Below, in pieces: positions 61,891 to 64,000 of a DNA stretch of 64,000 bases (position 1 is the first letter of the stretch; each line of letters opens with the position of its first letter). The stretch is taken from contig NZ_UGTA01000001.1 in the NCBI RefSeq assembly GCF_900454895.1, positions 372,001 to 436,000 of the forward strand. Reading direction: 5' to 3'. A program made the translations under genes and the position numbers. The notes below the pieces were generated by a model. That model was not told the DNA's origin, did no database searches, and worked only from the letters and a program-made list of their open reading frames with translations. Source of the stretch: Phocoenobacter uteri. GTDB lineage: Bacteria > Pseudomonadota > Gammaproteobacteria > Enterobacterales > Pasteurellaceae.

Positions 61891-62898
61891 CTATTTGATT
61901 AGGGTTTTATTTGGTTCACCCGCAATTTCTCGTGCCAGTTTTGGTACAAGATAACCCGATGTAATTCGCTGAAGTTCTTGATAGATTTCAAGAGCTTTTT
62001 TATCATCAATATAAAAATGGCTTGCCCCTTCCACTTTATCTAATAGATGTAAATAATAAGGCAGAATTTGAGCGGAGAATAATTTATCGCTTAATGTTTT
62101 CAGTGTTTTCGCATTGTCATTTATCCCTTTGAGTAACACTGATTGATTAAGCAAAGTGACATTTGCATTGCGTAGTAATTGCATTTTTTGCGTAAATATA
62201 TCATCAATTTCATTCGCGTGGTTAATGTGTGTCACCAGCACAATATTTAATGAGGATTGTGCAAGGCGTTGACATAAGGTTTCTGTAATTCGATTTGGAA
62301 TGACGACGGGCACACGGCTATGAATACGTAGTGTTTTAATATGAGGCATTTTTTCTAGCTGTGTGATAATCCAATCCATTTCACTGTCTTTTGCCATTAG
62401 CGGATCGCCACCCGATAAAATAATTTCTTCAAGTTCTGGGTGCTGTTGAATATAAGCTAAACTTTGTTGCCATACAACTTTACCACTTTTTACTTCATTA
62501 TAAGGAAAATGACGGCGGAAGCAGTAGCGGCAGTTAATGGCACAGCTATTTTTGATCATAAAGAGCAATCGATTATGATATTTATGCAAAATATTTGGTG
62601 CAGGTGAATGTTGTTCTTCAAGAGGATCTGTGGAAAATCCTACCATTTTTGTAAATTCTTCAAAAGAAGTGACCGCTTGTAAAAAAAGCGGATCATTTTT
62701 ATTGCCTTTCTGCATTTTTTGCACAAAAGGACGTGGCACTCGTAATGAAAATAACTTACGAGCGAGGAGATCTTGTTCAAATTCTTTGGGATCGAGTTCT
62801 AGATAATTTAATAATTCAACAGGATCATTAAATACTTGTGATAAATCTTGTAACCACAGTGGTTTTTCTTCGCAAATTTTTATATTTTGAGGTATCAT
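61891..62898 (-). CDS. epmB: EF-P beta-lysylation protein (lysine 2,3-aminomutase)
   Basis: 335 residues. The radical-SAM cluster motif is CAINCRYCFRRHFPY (C-x3-C-x2-C). IILSGGDPLMA and HINHANEID follow, both typical of KamA/EpmB. It converts alpha- to beta-lysine for EpmA to attach to EF-P Lys34. It is divergent from efp with 111 bases between, so the modifier and its substrate are neighbours. Confidence 0.95.
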   Translation of the reverse strand: MIPQNIKICEEKPLWLQDLSQVFNDPVELLNYLELDPKEFEQDLLARKLFSLRVPRPFVQKMQKGNKNDPLFLQAVTSFEEFTKMVGFSTDPLEEQHSPAPNILHKYHNRLLFMIKNSCAINCRYCFRRHFPYNEVKSGKVVWQQSLAYIQQHPELEEIILSGGDPLMAKDSEMDWIITQLEKMPHIKTLRIHSRVPVVIPNRITETLCQRLAQSSLNIVLVTHINHANEIDDIFTQKMQLLRNANVTLLNQSVLLKGINDNAKTLKTLSDKLFSAQILPYYLHLLDKVEGASHFYIDDKKALEIYQELQRITSGYLVPKLAREIAGEPNKTLIK

Positions 62899-63009
62899 AT
62901 AGCTCTTATTTTTAGCTTTAATTCTAAAAGCGTAAAGTTTATACTAGCCTATCAAACTAAGATAGTATTTTTGTAATAAATTTTTTATACACATAATTTT
63001 GAGGACAAA

Positions 63010-63576
63010 ATGGCAACTTATAGCACAACTGATTTTAAACCAGGTCTTAAATTTATCCAAGACGGCGAACCTTGTACCATCGTTGAAAATGAATTCGTTA
63101 AACCAGGAAAAGGTCAGGCATTTACTCGTACTAAAATCCGTAAACTGATTTCTGGTAAAGTATTAGAAATTAACTTTAAATCTGGTTCAACTGTTGAAGC
63201 TGCAGATGTAATGGATACTAACTACACTTATTCATATAAAGATGAAGATTTCTGGTATTTTATGCACCCAGAAACATTTGATATGATTGCGGCAGATGAA
63301 AAAGCCGTTGCAGATAATGAAAAATGGTTAGTGGATCAAGCGGATTGTGTGATCACATTATGGAATGGTTCTCCAATCGTGGTAACACCACCAAACTTCG
63401 TAGAATTAGAAGTGGTAGAAACAGATCCAGGCTTAAAAGGGGATACAGCAGGAACAGGTGGTAAACCAGCAACATTAAGCACTGGTGCTGTGGTTCGCGT
63501 TCCACTGTTTATCCAAATTGGGGAAGTGATTAAAGTAGATACCCGTTCAGGCGAATACGTATCTCGTGTGAAATAA
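63010..63576 (+). CDS. efp: Elongation factor P
   Basis: 188 residues, three beta-barrel domains. VKPGKGQAFTRTKIR has the modified Lys34 in the PGKGQ loop. It rescues ribosomes stalled at polyproline. The C-terminal signature is KVDTRSGEYVSRVK. SD TGAGGA. Its modification enzyme EpmB is encoded divergently. Confidence 0.97.
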   Translation: MATYSTTDFKPGLKFIQDGEPCTIVENEFVKPGKGQAFTRTKIRKLISGKVLEINFKSGSTVEAADVMDTNYTYSYKDEDFWYFMHPETFDMIAADEKAVADNEKWLVDQADCVITLWNGSPIVVTPPNFVELEVVETDPGLKGDTAGTGGKPATLSTGAVVRVPLFIQIGEVIKVDTRSGEYVSRVK

Positions 63577-63582
63577 TTTTTT

Positions 63583-63614
63583 AGGTTGAGTATGAAAATG
63601 CTCAACCTTCTTTT
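63583..63614 (+). terminator. efp terminator
   Basis: AGGTTGAG and CTCAACCT pair with a 10-base loop, followed by TCTTTTT. Confidence 0.85.
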
Positions 63615-63662
63615 TATGCTTAAAAATAAAATGAATATTTTTCCTTAATAAAAGGATTTTGT

Positions 63663-64000
63663 ATGCAGAAGTCTCTTCCTTTCCGTGCCATTGTTTCAGA
63701 CCTAGACGGTACACTTCTTAATGCTCATCACAAAGTGGGCGATTTTACGATTGAAATTCTTCAAAAATTAGCCCAGCAAGGCGTTGATATTTTTCTTGCG
63801 ACAGGGCGGAATTATCCTGATGTTAAACATATTGTAAGCCGAATAAATCTTGCTGATGCAATGTTGATTACCTCAAACGGAGCGAGAACCAATAAATTAT
63901 CAGGGGAAATGTTATCTAATCATTATTTACCTGAAAATATTGCGTTTGAGTTGATGAATGTTGATTTTGACGAAGACAGAATCTGTTTAAACAGCTATCA
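63663..64000 (+). CDS. Cof-type HAD-family phosphatase (3' end beyond window)
   Basis: Open from the ATG at 63663 to the window edge, at least 112 residues. The HAD motif I is AIVSDLDGTLLN (nucleophile Asp in DxDGT), motif II is IFLATGRNY, and ITSNGARTN follows, as in Cof/YidA-type sugar-phosphate phosphatases. Substrate unknown. SD near AAAAGGA. Confidence 0.85.
   Translation, partial: MQKSLPFRAIVSDLDGTLLNAHHKVGDFTIEILQKLAQQGVDIFLATGRNYPDVKHIVSRINLADAMLITSNGARTNKLSGEMLSNHYLPENIAFELMNVDFDEDRICLNSY

Overview
The window is an AT-rich segment of a Gram-negative chromosome from the family Pasteurellaceae. The evidence is the gene content (mdh-argR, yciC-ispZ-yciA-yciI, cmoA, epmB/efp, an IgA-protease-like autotransporter, a YadA-like adhesin) and many copies of the DNA-uptake core AAGCGGT / ACCGCTT. 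The core often sits in ACAAGCGGTCA context, which is the Apl-type uptake signal (Actinobacillus/Mannheimia/Glaesserella side of the family). Only one clean Hin-type core (AAGTGCGGT) was noticed, in the adhE terminator.

Layout. 1-9.0 kb is housekeeping: the 3' part of nrdA, a PIN/NYN-like protein, an RluA-type pseudouridine synthase, a histidine phosphatase, a YceK-like small protein, parE, an SDR epimerase with argR, and mdh. 9.1-24.6 kb is a complete type III-A CRISPR-Cas locus: csm1(cas10)-csm2-csm3-csm4-csm5-cas6, then csx16, a CARF-HEPN protein and a second CARF protein. CRISPR array 1 follows, then an array of tiny ORFs, cas2-cas1-cas2, and CRISPR array 2. 24.7-34.0 kb holds xseB-ispA, uvrC, adhE, ftsEX and an AGCS transporter. 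34.6-38.6 kb is a trimeric autotransporter adhesin. 38.8-42.1 kb is a second class I ribonucleotide reductase with an APH-type kinase, probably Fur-regulated. 42.2-44.8 kb is the yci cluster and yfbV. 45.0-52.2 kb is branched-chain amino-acid synthesis: ilvC-ilvA, an attenuator with leader peptide ilvL, and ilvG-ilvM-ilvD. 52.3-53.4 kb holds the sRNA GcvB divergent from gcvA. The end holds a TolC-like lipoprotein, cmoA, a 1948-residue S6-protease autotransporter, epmB, efp, and the start of a Cof-type phosphatase.

The most unusual region is 20.36-21.94 kb, between CRISPR array 1 and the adaptation genes. A 38-residue single-helix membrane peptide is followed by six tandem copies of a 244-bp unit. 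Each unit encodes three peptides of 24, 20 and 22 residues, each with its own Shine-Dalgarno sequence. The few coding differences among the copies are almost all synonymous, and at least two of the three peptides are clearly paralogous. The arrangement (tandem leaderless amphipathic helices of about 20 residues) recalls staphylococcal phenol-soluble modulin operons, but I do not recognise the peptides.

A palindromic box (TACAAATTTGTA) occurs at the csm1 promoter, before csx16, and at three places around the tiny-ORF array. At four of the five sites a -10-like hexamer lies 32.5-34.5 bp from the box centre. This suggests that the tiny-ORF array and the CRISPR effector genes form one regulon. 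A plausible but untested model is that the peptide array is an accessory output of the type III system, controlled by a dedicated activator.
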